Source: Calycina herbarum (Eukaryota > Ascomycota > Leotiomycetes > Helotiales > Pezizellaceae). Taken from it: DNA of 64,000 nucleotides. Shown piece by piece: positions 23,698 to 34,273 of this stretch (positions are counted from its first letter, which is position 1; each line of letters starts with the position of its first letter). The DNA is taken from the NCBI GenBank assembly GCA_001414485.1, contig LLEY01000124.1, positions 1 to 64,000 on the forward strand, given 5' to 3'. A program made the position numbers and the translations under genes. The notes beneath the pieces are model-generated. The model ran no database searches and was not told the DNA's origin. It worked only from the letters and a program-made list of their open reading frames with translations.

Positions 23698-23988
23698 TGT
23701 GTTAGATGCAGAGGTGTGATCTTTGTAGACTAGAAAGCGCTTTGCGTGAGTATAATGAGTTTAGTATGTTGTTCTTAGTAATTGAAGAAAGTTTTGGAAC
23801 CAGAGCAGCGAGAATTGATATAGACTGTCGGTTTACTCACATGACCAAATTCGATATGTCACTGTTCAGGGGTCCTCCCCTCAGTGGCACTTGCCATCTC
23901 ATACCACTACATAATCCGATGGCATCGATGGGCTGCAACAGTGACATATCGATCAAAAAAACCCCCGACATCCTTTCATTCTTCTGCA
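23698..23988. promoter_or_regulatory. Divergent promoter of arsenite methyltransferase and bZIP genes
   Basis: 291 bp between the two start codons; both genes must use elements in this interval. I see no strong TATA box and did not identify a defined binding site by eye. Confidence 0.5.
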
Positions 23989-24642
23989 ATGGTTTCTAAT
24001 GCACATTCGCGGTCCAAAAACTGGAAGGAAAAAGTCACGCCACAACAAACCCTCGAGCGGGTGAGGGAAAACCAGCGTCGCCATCGCGCCCGCCGGAGGG
24101 ACTACATCACGACTTTGGAAGCCAGACTCAATGAATCCGAGCAAACTGTTGTGGCACTCCGGAATCAAGTTGACGCCCTTCAGGCAGAGTTAACCGGATG
24201 CCGTCGAGGTTCAAACAAGGCTCTTCGAGATTCCATCTCCCCGACCCCGCTTCCTCCCTCCGAAAATACACCCTCAACACCTCAAAATGCAGAATTGGGA
24301 TGTAACTTCAAACCCGGGCCAGACGAAGCAATGAACCCCATTGGCTGCCCAAAAGAAAACTGTTCAAGCGCCGCTGGCAAACTCATTCAAGAAAGTACAC
24401 CTTTCACAATTTTCGAGCCCGCGATGGAATCCCAATTCAAAGATATCACGAACGGGGAGTCGACGATGCTTTGCGAAGACGCATATCGACTCATCGAACA
24501 GCAAAATTTCAAGGGAGTGGAGGAGAAAGATGTAGCAACCTGGCTTTGGAACGGATTTCGAAAGTCGCTTCGTCCCAGCGAGGGCTGTCGAGTTAAGACC
24601 GATCAGTTGTTTGGTCTTTTGGCTTTTATTAGTGACGGATAA
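23989..24642 (+). CDS. bZIP transcription factor
   Basis: Single exon, 217 residues from MVSNAHSRSK (the frame is open upstream to 23884 without family features). The basic region ENQRRHRARRRDYI shows the N-x7-R signature, followed by leucine-type heptads (LEARLNESEQ, LRNQVDALQAEL) at about residues 35-65. The C-terminal half has a conserved-looking segment (DVATWLWNGFRKSL) common in small fungal bZIP regulators. It lies head-to-head with the arsenite methyltransferase gene. From that position a role in arsenic or metalloid response is plausible, but this is inference. Confidence 0.8.
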   Translation: MVSNAHSRSKNWKEKVTPQQTLERVRENQRRHRARRRDYITTLEARLNESEQTVVALRNQVDALQAELTGCRRGSNKALRDSISPTPLPPSENTPSTPQNAELGCNFKPGPDEAMNPIGCPKENCSSAAGKLIQESTPFTIFEPAMESQFKDITNGESTMLCEDAYRLIEQQNFKGVEEKDVATWLWNGFRKSLRPSEGCRVKTDQLFGLLAFISDG

Positions 24643-24723
24643 TTTGGTGAGATTGATTTTATACTATGGCGTGTATTCTATCTCCCGAGTATTCTTCAAG
24701 GGATAGGTTCTAATTCTCGTTCC

Positions 24724-24942
24724 CTCGCGATGGACATTAACATTCAATGTGGCAGTAAAAACTTCGGTTCGTAACTGCCTGCTTAGCCCTCCTTGTTCCA
24801 ACTTTCTAGCATAATTGATGTAAATTATCCTAAGCACTTGTCACTATTTAGATAGTTGGAAACAATCAAGTTTAATTGTTCTAGAAAGTTAGAACAACGA
24901 GAAGTATGGAAGGGTTTTGCCGCTTTTGTTGTCTACCGCGAG
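24724..24942. mobile_element. MITE, CTCGCG-terminal inverted repeat family
   Basis: 219 bp between CTCGCGATGGACATTAA and its inverted form TTGTTGTCTACCGCGAG. The interior also folds back (GTTCCAACTTTCTAG against CTAGAAAGTTAGAAC). GTTCC lies outside both ends and may be a 5-bp target duplication. It has no coding capacity. A second near-full copy lies at 26922-27139. Confidence 0.75.
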
Positions 24943-25269
24943 GTTCCCTAGATCCTGCCTAAGGTTGAGTTGGCCCCAACCATCACATGATTTTTCACGT
25001 AAATCGAATGTTGCCATGTTGTCAAACTTAGAGTAGGCGGCGCGGATTCTTGTGCGAGTCACCATATTTCAATCCTTTGTCTTTGGATTCATATTCAATA
25101 GTCTAGAGGTTAAAATCTTTGGAGGTAAAAGATACCAATTCCGCTTTAGGTCTTCGTTTGTTTGTACTTAACAGCTGGAACCCCGTTTTATCACTCGAGC
25201 CACCAACTTGTAGCCAACTTCAAGCAAAAAACCGTGCTATCTCCTAGTATTTCCGAAAAGTATCCCACC

Positions 25270-26807
25270 ATGTCATTCTCACCAAGCGGTGGCGCTGTTT
25301 CGATAATCATAGCTTCCATTCTAGGTGTAAGTCTCTCCCCCCATCCCCCTCGCTTCTCTTTGTACGAGACTGACAGATACAGTACCTCATTTATCATGCC
25401 ATCCACACATTTTTGTTCCATCCTCTCTCAAAACACAGCGGCCCTTTTCTCTGGACAAACTCTCGTATTCCGTTCATCAAATCTATGCTGGATGGAGTCC
25501 TGCCATTTGAGATCAAGAGTTTCCACGACAAATATGGACCAATCGTCCGAGTCGCACCCGATGAAATCTCGTTCATTGATCCTCAAGCTTGGAAAGATAT
25601 CTACATGAATAAAGCATTCATCCGTCCCAAAGTTTGGGGTTCTAGACCACCAGGTGTTGTAGCCCACAATTTGGTAAGTGCCAATGTCTCTGATCATGCT
25701 CGATTTCGGAGGGTCTTGCAGCCTGCTTTTTCTGAAAAGGCAACAAGAGAACATGAGTTCACGATACAGAAGTATGCTAGCCGTTTCATCCAAGGTTTAG
25801 AAGAGGGAATCAGCGATACCAAGAACGGCAAGGTCGATTTAGTCAGATGGCTCAACTTTACAACTTTTGATATAATCGGCGAGATAGCAACCAGTTCAAC
25901 CTTTCACTGTCTTGACAAGAAAGAATACCACCCTTGGGTCAACATTGTGCTACATTTCAAAGCTGTACTCGCTGCAAATGCGCTGAAGTTCTACCCCGTA
26001 CTCGAAGCCTTTGTCATGTCCATCACGCCCGCGGCAGACCTAACATTCGCTCTTTCCACTATTCACGACAAGGTCAAAGATCGTATGGCACGGGAGCCAG
26101 ACATGCCCGATAACATATCCCATATTCTAGAGCATAATGCCAAAAACCCGGAAATTGCAATGTCTGATGGCGAGATCGAAGCCAACATGATGGTCATCCT
26201 TGTAGCAGGCTCCGAGACTTTAACCACAACACTCACAGCGGCAATCCACTTCCTTCTCGGAAACCCTACGACATTGAACAACTTACGTGTCGAGATTCAC
26301 GAAAACTTCCATACCGAGGATGAAATAACCGGTCCATCGACAGGAAAACTCAAATATCTAAATGCAGTTCTCAACGAAACTATGCGTATGGCACCACCTC
26401 TCCCTGACGGACTTCGACGTCTCGTTCCCTCTGGTGGAGCAACCATCGCTGGAAATTTCATCCCTGAGGGAACCACGGTCTCTGTGCCATGTTATTCCGC
26501 ATTCCGTTGTGAAGCGAACTTCACGGCTCCAGATGAGTTTAAACGTGAAAGATGGTTGGTGTCTAAGAACATGTTCGAATTTGGGGGGGATTATAAGAGT
26601 GCTTTTCAACCATTTTCTTGTGGGCCTCATGGTTGTTTGGGGCAGAACTTGGCGTGGTTGGAGATGAGGGTTATTCTTTGTCGGATTTTGTGGAGGTTCG
26701 CTATTGAGGTTGATGAAAACGAGTTGGAGAGTTGGGATGAGCAGAAGATTTATTGGACTTGGGAGAAGAAGGCTTTGGATGTTAAGCTTACGACTTTACG
26801 GTATTAG
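25270..26807 (+). CDS. Cytochrome P450 monooxygenase
   Basis: Two exons, 25270-25326 and 25383-26807, joined across a 56-bp intron, 493 residues. The short first exon encodes a hydrophobic start (AVSIIIASILG) continuing into the ER membrane anchor. I-helix AGSETLTTT, K-helix ExxR in NETMRMAPP, and the heme loop FSCGPHGCLG with Cys at about residue 437 are all intact. Sequence style resembles the CYP65/isotrichodermin C-15 hydroxylase group, but the substrate cannot be read from sequence. The gene lies between two copies of the same MITE (24724-24942 and 26922-27139). No obvious secondary-metabolite backbone gene is nearby. Confidence 0.88.
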
Positions 26808-26921
26808 CTGGGTGGGTTGGTGTTTTCGTTCCTTGTTTTGGATTGGTTGTTCTATCTTCGGGTATTGGAGACCACTGACTGGTGGAAAGGTGAGATAACC
26901 GAGCCTGGAGGTCTTTAACGT

Positions 26922-27139
26922 CTCGCGGTAGACATTAAATATAGTAGTAATTACTCGTTGTTCCAACTTCATTTACCAATTACTTTAGGACAATTCAATT
27001 TGATTGTTCTAAAACACCTGGGTCAATATTTTAGATTGTCCTAAGTATTTAGAACAATTACTCTGTCTAAGCTAGGACAACAAGAGTTTAGTAGAAGGGG
27101 CAGGTGCATATTTACTGCCGTTTTTGATGTCCATCGCGA
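26922..27139. mobile_element. MITE, CTCGCG-terminal inverted repeat family
   Basis: 218 bp, left end CTCGCGGTAGACATTAAAT and right end TTTTTGATGTCCATCGCGA. The interior shares GTTGTTCCAACTT and the TGTCCTAAG-type core with the 24724 copy. It sits just downstream of the P450 gene. Confidence 0.75.
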
Positions 27140-27383
27140 TAAAGTGTCATTCAAAGATGTAGAGTGGTGGCTTCTCATTGGAACATAGAATATACTGTGC
27201 AATTACCCGCTCGCTGCATTGTCCATGTAGCGGATAGATAGAGCACGAAGGCTAAGTGAACAGACCGGAGAGGTTACGTCCCTTCCACTTCCACACTCTA
27301 CTTCGGTTGGATAAAAAGAAAATACAGGCTTGATGTTCTGACACACTAAACAATAAATAATACGGGCTTCCACCCCCCTAAGC

Positions 27384-28331
27384 TTAGACATCGTTTACTT
27401 CCCAGTCTTCTCCGCTTTCTCTCTTTCTCGCTTTTACAATCTTGCTCAAGACCTCAATGAATTCTTCCTCGGTGGTAGGCAGTTCATGGAAGGAGAAACT
27501 TTTGACAAAGCGGGGAATTAAATCCCTTTCTCCACCGACATCATTGAACCCCTTACTCTCAGCCTCTTCCTTATTCACACATCCTTCAAGTACCTCCAGC
27601 ACTTCATTGTCAAGATCTACCACATACACCCATTCGCATGCGAAAAAAGGAGTGGTCATTCGCAAACTCTATTCGCAACTTGATCAGAACAGGTTCTTCG
27701 GGAATGGCGCAAGAAATAATCTCAAGGATGCCGGCGCTTGTATCACGCGACAATGAAGGCCATTATTCCTTCAGCGCAGTGTGGCCTAGCGGGATGCCTC
27801 CAAAGGCGAAGAAAGATGGGGCTCCCTCGAGAATCTTCCTCTTCCAGTCCTCAAGCCTCATGTTGCGAGGTCAAGGAAGTGGTATTGGTATTCAATATTG
27901 TAGGGTGGAGAATTAGGTGTATATTACTACAAGGAGGGAACTATCTATTATGATGCCAGAAGTATAAATACCCCAAGAGTAACTCATAATCTAATTAGGC
28001 TTAACCTAATTAGGTTTAGTTACAAGAGTGAATATCTAATATAACAACACCTTATAACCTCTTTGTCGATTTGATCAGCTTCGCACTGCTCTAAGTGACG
28101 GAGATGTTCGAGTCCATTCTTGAGGCGCTGGATATTGGTGTATATGGAGAGGAACTTCCAGATGTCTTTTCCTTGTCCTTTTGGGAATCCATCCCATTGG
28201 CAGTATTGCGCGATGATGAACCGGCCTCGGTAAAAGACACAGATGAGACTTCTGGTGCCCATGTTATTGATGTTGATGTGAGGTGGTGTTGAGACTGTTG
28301 ATGGGACTTTTGGGAGAGACAGTGAGGCCAT
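27384..28331 (-). pseudogene. Disabled conserved fungal protein gene (MGTRxLI...QWDG family)
   Basis: The 5' part (28331 to about 28025) reads MGTRSLICVFYRGRF and AQYCQWDGFPKGQG, a fungal family of unknown function. The middle part (about 27870-27650) reads LEDWKRKILEG, then SLSRDTSAGILEII and LRIEFAND. The 3' part (27650-27384) reads CEWVYVVDLDNEVLEV and LIPRFVKSF. Two lesions separate them: a TAA at 27763-27765 where the family has Tyr, and a one-base shift at a six-T tract (27643-27648) that moves FANDHSFF out of frame with CEWVYVVDL. One intron probably lies between about 28025 and 27870. The order and direction of all pieces are conserved, so this is one gene recently inactivated, or sequencing error at two places. 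Confidence 0.65.
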
Positions 28332-28385
28332 GTTTCTTAGAGAGTGACTAATTGAGTTCAAGTGAGAATTTTTTGAGGTATACAA

Positions 28386-29270
28386 GTGGTCGAAGCAAGG
28401 GGAAAGCTTCCTTCGTCACTGCACAAACCCTGTCAAATTATCAATTCTATCACATTGCTAAGCGAGCACTTAAGTCAAATAAGTAATTACTCTTGAAATG
28501 TTTTCTGAATTAGCGTGTGCTTTATATTTGAGTCGACGACAGGCAATAGCTTATGGTGAACAATAGAAATGGGCGTAAATATCTCTATTTTCCTACAGTA
28601 GTTTAATACTAACTTTTTTCTCTCAGACAATGATGTTATTACGTGGAAATTATTAGGTTTCAAATCCTTTGAGATGGTTAGCTCAATTCTTTGAGAAAGC
28701 TAATATAGAAGAGCTAGAGGCAGATACGAACCCTATACTTTACTGAAGCTTTTGCTGTCTCTCACAGGGGGAACATGTACACAAGAAAAGATAGGTTCAA
28801 GACCAGGAAATTTAACCCTATTTAATTAGTTCATGCAAGTGCATCAATATTAATACGATACGTGCCTCGCGGTGGACTTTAAAAGCGGCAGTAGATACAT
28901 TACCAGTTTTTGAACTTTCAGAACTTGATTATTCCAAAATTCCTAGGTTACTGGTCTCAAATTGTTTCAAGTCCGCAAGATAATTTACTAAATTACCTTG
29001 GAAAGTTAGAAGAACGTGGGCTAGGCAGGTGAGAGTGCACATCGGGCTTCTGATCTTGTGGGATGCAGCTATCCACCTGCAGGTTTAACCCAAACAAGAA
29101 CCAATGAGTCCCCCCGATTTCTTGCAAGTTGCCCCTGAAGTCCCCAGAACAAACGAAAGTTGACCAAATAAAAATTGGGGGGTTTAAAGACAACCACCAG
29201 AGGTCCCTCTTCCTTTCACTTCATCAACATCTCCCATCATCTCTTCTCGATTTCGAGACCGACCGCAGCT
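28386..29270. other. Intergenic region with a MITE fragment
   Basis: AT-rich, no gene seen. A partial CTCGCG-family MITE starts at 28866. An unrelated AT-rich stretch lies at 28440-28860. Confidence 0.4.
28866..29035. repeat. Partial MITE copy
   Basis: The left end CTCGCGGTGGACTTTAAAAG and an internal GGAAAGTTAGAAGAAC match the two full copies. The right terminus is not recognisable, so the copy is truncated or diverged. Confidence 0.55.
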
Positions 29271-29835
29271 ATGAGTAGCCGCTCCGCCGTCCCTCTTGCT
29301 TGTGCTAACCGTAGGGAGAAGATAAATATTTGCAATCGTCAGGGCAAGAAAGCCTGCGGGAATTGCAAGTTGGTTGTCGTTTGTACCCTGCCCCTTTTAC
29401 ACTTGGGTTTTTAACGTACTGACCATCATTGCAACCAGTATTGTAGCCCAGGATGCCAAAAAGTCCACTGGCCAGAGCACAAAAAGATTTGCAAGTGTCC
29501 GATGAGCAAGGAAAGCTGGAGTCCAGCATGGGACCGGGAAGGTCGAGTACCACCTTGGGCAGTCGAGGCAGCCGCTACAAACTGGCACAACATTTTTGGA
29601 GGGAATAAATATTTGTGGGGAAATACACCAGTGGTAGATGTCCTGAAGCTGGAACAGAATGAGGGCCGCGATTGGAAAAAATATCTGGCCTTGCTATTTG
29701 CTGGTGAGTTTTCTTCAATCAAGCAAACATCCGTACTAATGCTGGACAGCATCAGGAGACATGCGACATCTCGATAATCCGAGCTTCTTTTTTATCAAGG
29801 CTTTCTCCCTCTTTTCTTTAGAAGACAGAAAATAA
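29271..29835 (+). pseudogene. Truncated MYND zinc-finger protein gene (5' fragment)
   Basis: Three exons, 29271-29378, 29439-29703 and 29750-29835, in frame. The product begins with a MYND finger split by intron 1: cysteines in CANRR, CNRQG, CGNCK and YCSPGCQKVHWPEHKKIC. It continues as in fungal MYND proteins (WGNTPVVDVL, KKYLALLFA, ASGDMRHL), where a DUF4470-like domain usually follows. Here the frame ends about 20 codons later as the DNA turns into AT-rich, repeat-like sequence. A normal family member runs several hundred residues further, so this is a 5' remnant, perhaps cut by a rearrangement near 29780. Expression as a short MYND protein cannot be excluded. Confidence 0.55.
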
Positions 29836-30679
29836 AAGTACTCTAAAAGAGACGAGGCCTAGCTAGAAAGAAGCGCTATATCTAATTATCTCTCTTCTAT
29901 ATAATTTATCAATTTAAAGTAAGTATAACAAAAGTAAACTAAAAGATAAATAATTCTTAAAATAACCCCTTTTCTTGAAAAAAATTTCACTACCCCCTGT
30001 AAGGTCGACAGGCTATGCCAAGACCCTATAAAAATCAAGACAAATATAAAATTGTCTGTTTTTGTCCTATAAAGTTTATAGAGTACAAGGGGAGATATAA
30101 GCTTCTTCTTTCCTGTTCTTATAAATAGTATATCATATGTTGTTATTAATTAATAGGTAAAAGCGTGCCTAAAAAGGGGGAAAATCTCAAAAAGCTCGGT
30201 TTACAAAAAAAGTGGGCAAATTCAAGCTTAACTCGCAACTCACTGTAACACAACCCGGCCGCAAAAATATATAAAAAAATATCAATCGAAACAGAAAGAG
30301 CTTGTTAATAGCCGGCCTTCACCTGTGATGCTTACTTTCGTTGTATTATCATAGATTAAACCTGAAGTCGGTTTTCTATTTCCCGCCACTTTTACGGTAA
30401 TTGATATTCTCACCCTCTTGTTGTCTTACACTTTCCGTGTGGGTAAGCCGTTCCTCGGCGAGTAAGCCACCAGTTACTTATGGCTTACCCACAACCTATT
30501 AGCTTACCCGCATTTTCTTGGCTTACGGCAATTATTTTTCTAGTTCTTCAACCCCCTCGAAATTTAAAAGTAAGTGTTCACAGGCATTTTTAATCTTCTC
30601 GTGCTTTGTAACTCGAGTTTTCATTATCGTGAACTATGCATTTTGTATGCACAGTGCTTGAATACGGGAAAACATGAGG
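29836..30679. other. Intergenic region with inverted GTAAGCC motif cluster
   Basis: AT-rich decayed sequence from 29780 to about 30100, then normal composition. A cluster of inverted GTAAGCC motifs lies at 30438-30528. No gene seen. Confidence 0.4.
30438..30528. repeat. Cluster of inverted GTAAGCC/GGCTTAC motifs with hairpin
   Basis: Five copies in about 90 bp: forward at 30442 and 30462, reverse at 30482, 30502 and 30520. TGTGGGTAAGCC (30438-30449) pairs perfectly with GGCTTACCCACA (30482-30493), a 12-bp stem. Whether this is a binding-site cluster or a repeat remnant is unknown. Confidence 0.5.
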
Positions 30680-33114
30680 TTATGTGTACGCGCTTAGAAC
30701 CGAGAGTCTAGTCAGGGCCACTTTAGAGCCATGTTCACCCTCGGACATCTCGCGCATTATGTCGATCATTCGTACTGTGTGATTTGTTAGCATATCATTC
30801 TTGTTCCTAGTGGTTCGGGAATTGATGAGCGAAATTCTGTAGACCCCCTCTCCATCACTTTACTTCAAACCCAACCAAAAAGAGGGGTACATACCAATGT
30901 CAGCTCTTCCCCTGATAAACAAAGGATCTCCCTCCTTCAGCCTATCGCCCTCTCCATTCCCACCTGCTTTCATCTCATCTCCCTCCTCAGGCTGACCCTC
31001 CCCTCTTAAAATCCTGCTGATACATAAAGCCTCCAAAAATGCCCTATGATTAAATACCCACCATACCTTCGCTTCCGCTTTAAATACTTCCCATAATTTG
31101 AAGAAAGCACCGATTGCAGAGTGTGCTGCGTCTAACGCCCCAGGTATGTCTGCCGGTACTTGGGAGCTGGAGAAAGAATGGAGAAGCACTGTGGATAAGA
31201 TGTTAGCAGGTGCGGGGAGGATGGTGACACAAAAAGTTCTAAGGAGGGAAGGAACCAAAAGATTCCTTACTTATATTATGGTGGTAATTCGAAGTTAAGA
31301 AGAGGGTTTGTCTTAGAGTCCGTAGTGGATCAGATGCTTGCGGATTTTGTGGGGAGGGGTGAGGATTTGGAATTATCGGTGATAAGGAAAGGGTGAGGAA
31401 GGATTGCGGGAACGAAGTATGTATCGTATTGAATTTTTGCACGAGTTTTGCTTTTGCGGAGGGCAACTTGTAGAGGGGACGGCCGAGGGAACGGGGGTTG
31501 CAGATGGAGCGTTGGACTAGGGTTGCGAGACGCCAGGAGAGGGTTGTGTACGCGCTGCGTGATAGTTAGTGGCTGACAGATTGGATAGGGGAACATGGTT
31601 TGAAGAAGGTAGCCATGGAAGTGGGATGGAGCGGACGGCTGACTTACGTATCGGTAGGTGAGGAATCTTCATCGTGCGAGAGGGAGGAGACGGATACATC
31701 CGTATGAATTGCTGAGGGGGGGAAGGAGAGGAGGACTGTAAGGAAAGTGTCTTGGAGGAGGACGGCTTGCCAGAGTTTGCGGCGGGATTGTTTTTCGACT
31801 TTTTGGTAGTTAGTTTGTTTGTAGGGTGGAGGAAGTCGGCGGAGAGAGTTTTGCTTGTTGCGGAGGACTGAGGAGGGACATGAGGAGTACAGAAATTGTT
31901 TGACTTACAAGAAGTAGCATTTGGAACAACAATATTGGGATCGCGGTGTAAACCCATGGCATATGCCTGTCTAGTCAATATTCCAGCGAACGCCCATCTA
32001 GTTTTACCCGAGGTTAGAATTTTGAATTACTAAATATGCTGAGGAATTGATAAATGATAAAAACGGACTGGTTCACCTACCCATCAGAAGCGTGGTTGTC
32101 GTTTATGAGAAAGTATGTTATTAAAACCATAGCTTGAATAGAACGAACAGAAGCCTTGTTGAGATAAGAAGAAATTCTCAGTGCTTGATGAGCGGCGGAA
32201 ACATAAAATTTAGCGGATTGTTGTCCTTCTTTTGGCGAAAAGGTAGTGACAAATTGGGTGCCCATTGCTAACATAGCAAGGATCAAGGCCACGAGTACAC
32301 TATCTGCTTTATCTTTTTCTGGTCGTTCGAGATCACAGAATAGTTCGTAATCCGAGTAGAAAGTCTGTCTGTGTAGCATTGGATATACGGGATCAACACA
32401 TTCGAAATACCGCTCGAGAAGAATTTCCGCTTGCACTTTATCTGGCAAGACGTTTATCACCTCTGGCAATCCTCCCTGACGGGTCCAGTAGTTTTCAAAA
32501 GGATGCTCAGAACCGATACCAAAGATGTTTGAGGCGGATGTATGGGAATAGGGGACGTTGGAAAGAAGGCCGGTGGACTCGAGGAAGTTTTCATATTTGC
32601 ACTCTGATTGTCGTTTTGTACCTGCTCAGTTTTTAGATCATAACACGACATTGTAAATGACGATACTAACATGCTAGGCAATTCGGCCTGCCTCTATCAC
32701 ACTGTGAATTGTTAGCCAAGGATCTCCAGGTATAATAGTATGAAACGCTATCTTGAAGTTAATTTTTGGTTCTGGGAGAGCTAAACGGAAAGGAATAGAA
32801 CGAATCAAACAGTGATCAGGATAAAACCAAAGGTTGTGTATTACCTGACTTGTTAAATGTTTCCTGGCAAGAGAGCCTCAAGAACGAGTGACTAGATACA
32901 AGTCTTCGCGTAGAAGGGGGTCTCCCCCAAAATCGCAACACTCCAAACATGCCAATGAAATAGAACAAACCTTGATCTTTCTCTCTACACATTCCTTACA
33001 AGAGAACGTCGGCTTGTTACGTTTCTGTTTCTTCTCGGCAGGTTGTGATACAGCTGAGGAGACCGGGGATGTGGCAGGTGGCAATATGGGATTCATGGCG
33101 GCCAAGGCTCTCAT
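30680..33114 (-). CDS. Zn2Cys6 transcription factor with fungal_trans domain
   Basis: Eight exons: 33114-32971, 32701-32671, 32621-32081, 31997-31909, 31798-31648, 31554-31271, 31188-30895 and 30774-30680. All phases close to 542 residues. The Gal4-type cluster is assembled over three exons: CKECVERKIK, then CDRGRPNCLAC, then TKRQSEC. The middle region matches the fungal_trans regulatory domain (FECVDPVYPMLHRQTF, DGWAFAGILTRQAYAMGL, RKLWQAVLLQD). The C-terminal part includes VWWVFNHRAFLEAL. Intron 6 (82 bp, GTAAGG with TGCTAAC and CACAG) restores a frame that at first looks broken. The start could also be the ATG at 33096. Targets are unknown. Confidence 0.85.
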
Positions 33115-33168
33115 ATATTTCCATGCAAACCGGGGATAATTGAAGTTGTTATATTGATGGGAATAACG

Positions 33169-33233
33169 TTGTATGGCATAGGCCGTGGATATGAGAGTTG
33201 TGATGATTCTGGAATTGCATGTAAGAGTGATGG
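33169..33233 (+). repeat. Direct repeat copy 1
   Basis: 65 bp beginning TTGTATGGCATAGGCCGTGG, repeated at 33995-34060 with one extra A as the only visible difference. Confidence 0.85.
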
Positions 33234-33994
33234 AGGGGTGAAGCCCAGGATCCTGGCTATATACAGGGTAAACTAGTAAAGGTCGTTCCTGCCCTAATAA
33301 CTCTTCCCCCCTCTCTTTGACAAACAAACATAAAGCTGTTCCCAAAGTCCCGACCAAAGCTCTCCAGCCGTTCCTGCCATCCATAGCCGAAATACCAAAT
33401 CACCTTTAAGCCAACTAACACCCTTGTGTACTGTATCCTTAAGTATCTCCACTTCAATTCGTAGCTTAACCATTGTATAACGCTCTACTATCGCAGAATA
33501 CTCTAGCTACTTCTCAATGGTCCATCATAGCTGTGTAGCTGACCCCGGTGCCCCTTTCCCCGGTACCTAACCCTTTGAAATAAACATCCTTATAGACCAC
33601 AAGCTATGCCACTATGCCATCCGTCGCAGATATGCCAAACCGTAGAAGTAGGAATAAGCAGTGTCTCAAGGAAGAACTGAGTAGCGAATTGCCGTCCGTA
33701 GTCGAAATGCTTATCGTAAAAGTCGAGAGAGTATGTCTTCCATCCGTAGCCCTGATTCCAAGAGACGAGAGGGGAGTCGATAAGCATGTTCGAGGCGTAT
33801 CTGCCATCCGCAGCCCTAGTTCCAAGACATCGATGATATATGTGGGTGCAAGTTCGTGAGGTGCAAGTTCTTGAGGTGCGGGGTCGTTCGAGGCAGAGAG
33901 CCAGCGAGGGGAGGTTGCGGCGGCTGCAGAGGTTCGAGGACAGGAGAGAGATATAAGGCTATTCGCAAGAGAGTTACCTCACCGAGGATACCAT

Positions 33995-34060
33995 TTGTAT
34001 GGCATAGGCCGTGGATAATGAGAGTTGTGATGATTCTGGAATTGCATGTAAGAGTGATGG
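33995..34060 (+). repeat. Direct repeat copy 2
   Basis: 66 bp, near-identical to 33169-33233. Followed by GGGGATAACTGACCCCGG; related TGACCCCGG sequence also follows within the first unit at about 33541. Confidence 0.85.
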
Positions 34061-34273
34061 GCTAAAGTGCGGGGATAACTGACCCCGGCGCTTCCAATTG
34101 GCTACATTCAAGTCAATTGAACTTTAACAAATACGTTACGAAAAACCGCAAACATCATCTCCTTAACTTTATGTCGCAAGAAAAATACATAGAGAAGCTA
34201 GAAATACTTTGGATCAATTCTTGAACCAAAAAAAGGGAGGTGAGGAGAGCTCAAAACCACGATAAAGTGGAAA

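Noticed and set aside
31239..31270. 32-bp candidate intron in the Zn2Cys6 gene, implying a frameshift pseudogene
   Set aside because: Too short, and the phase does not close. The 82-bp intron with a CTAAC branch restores the frame.
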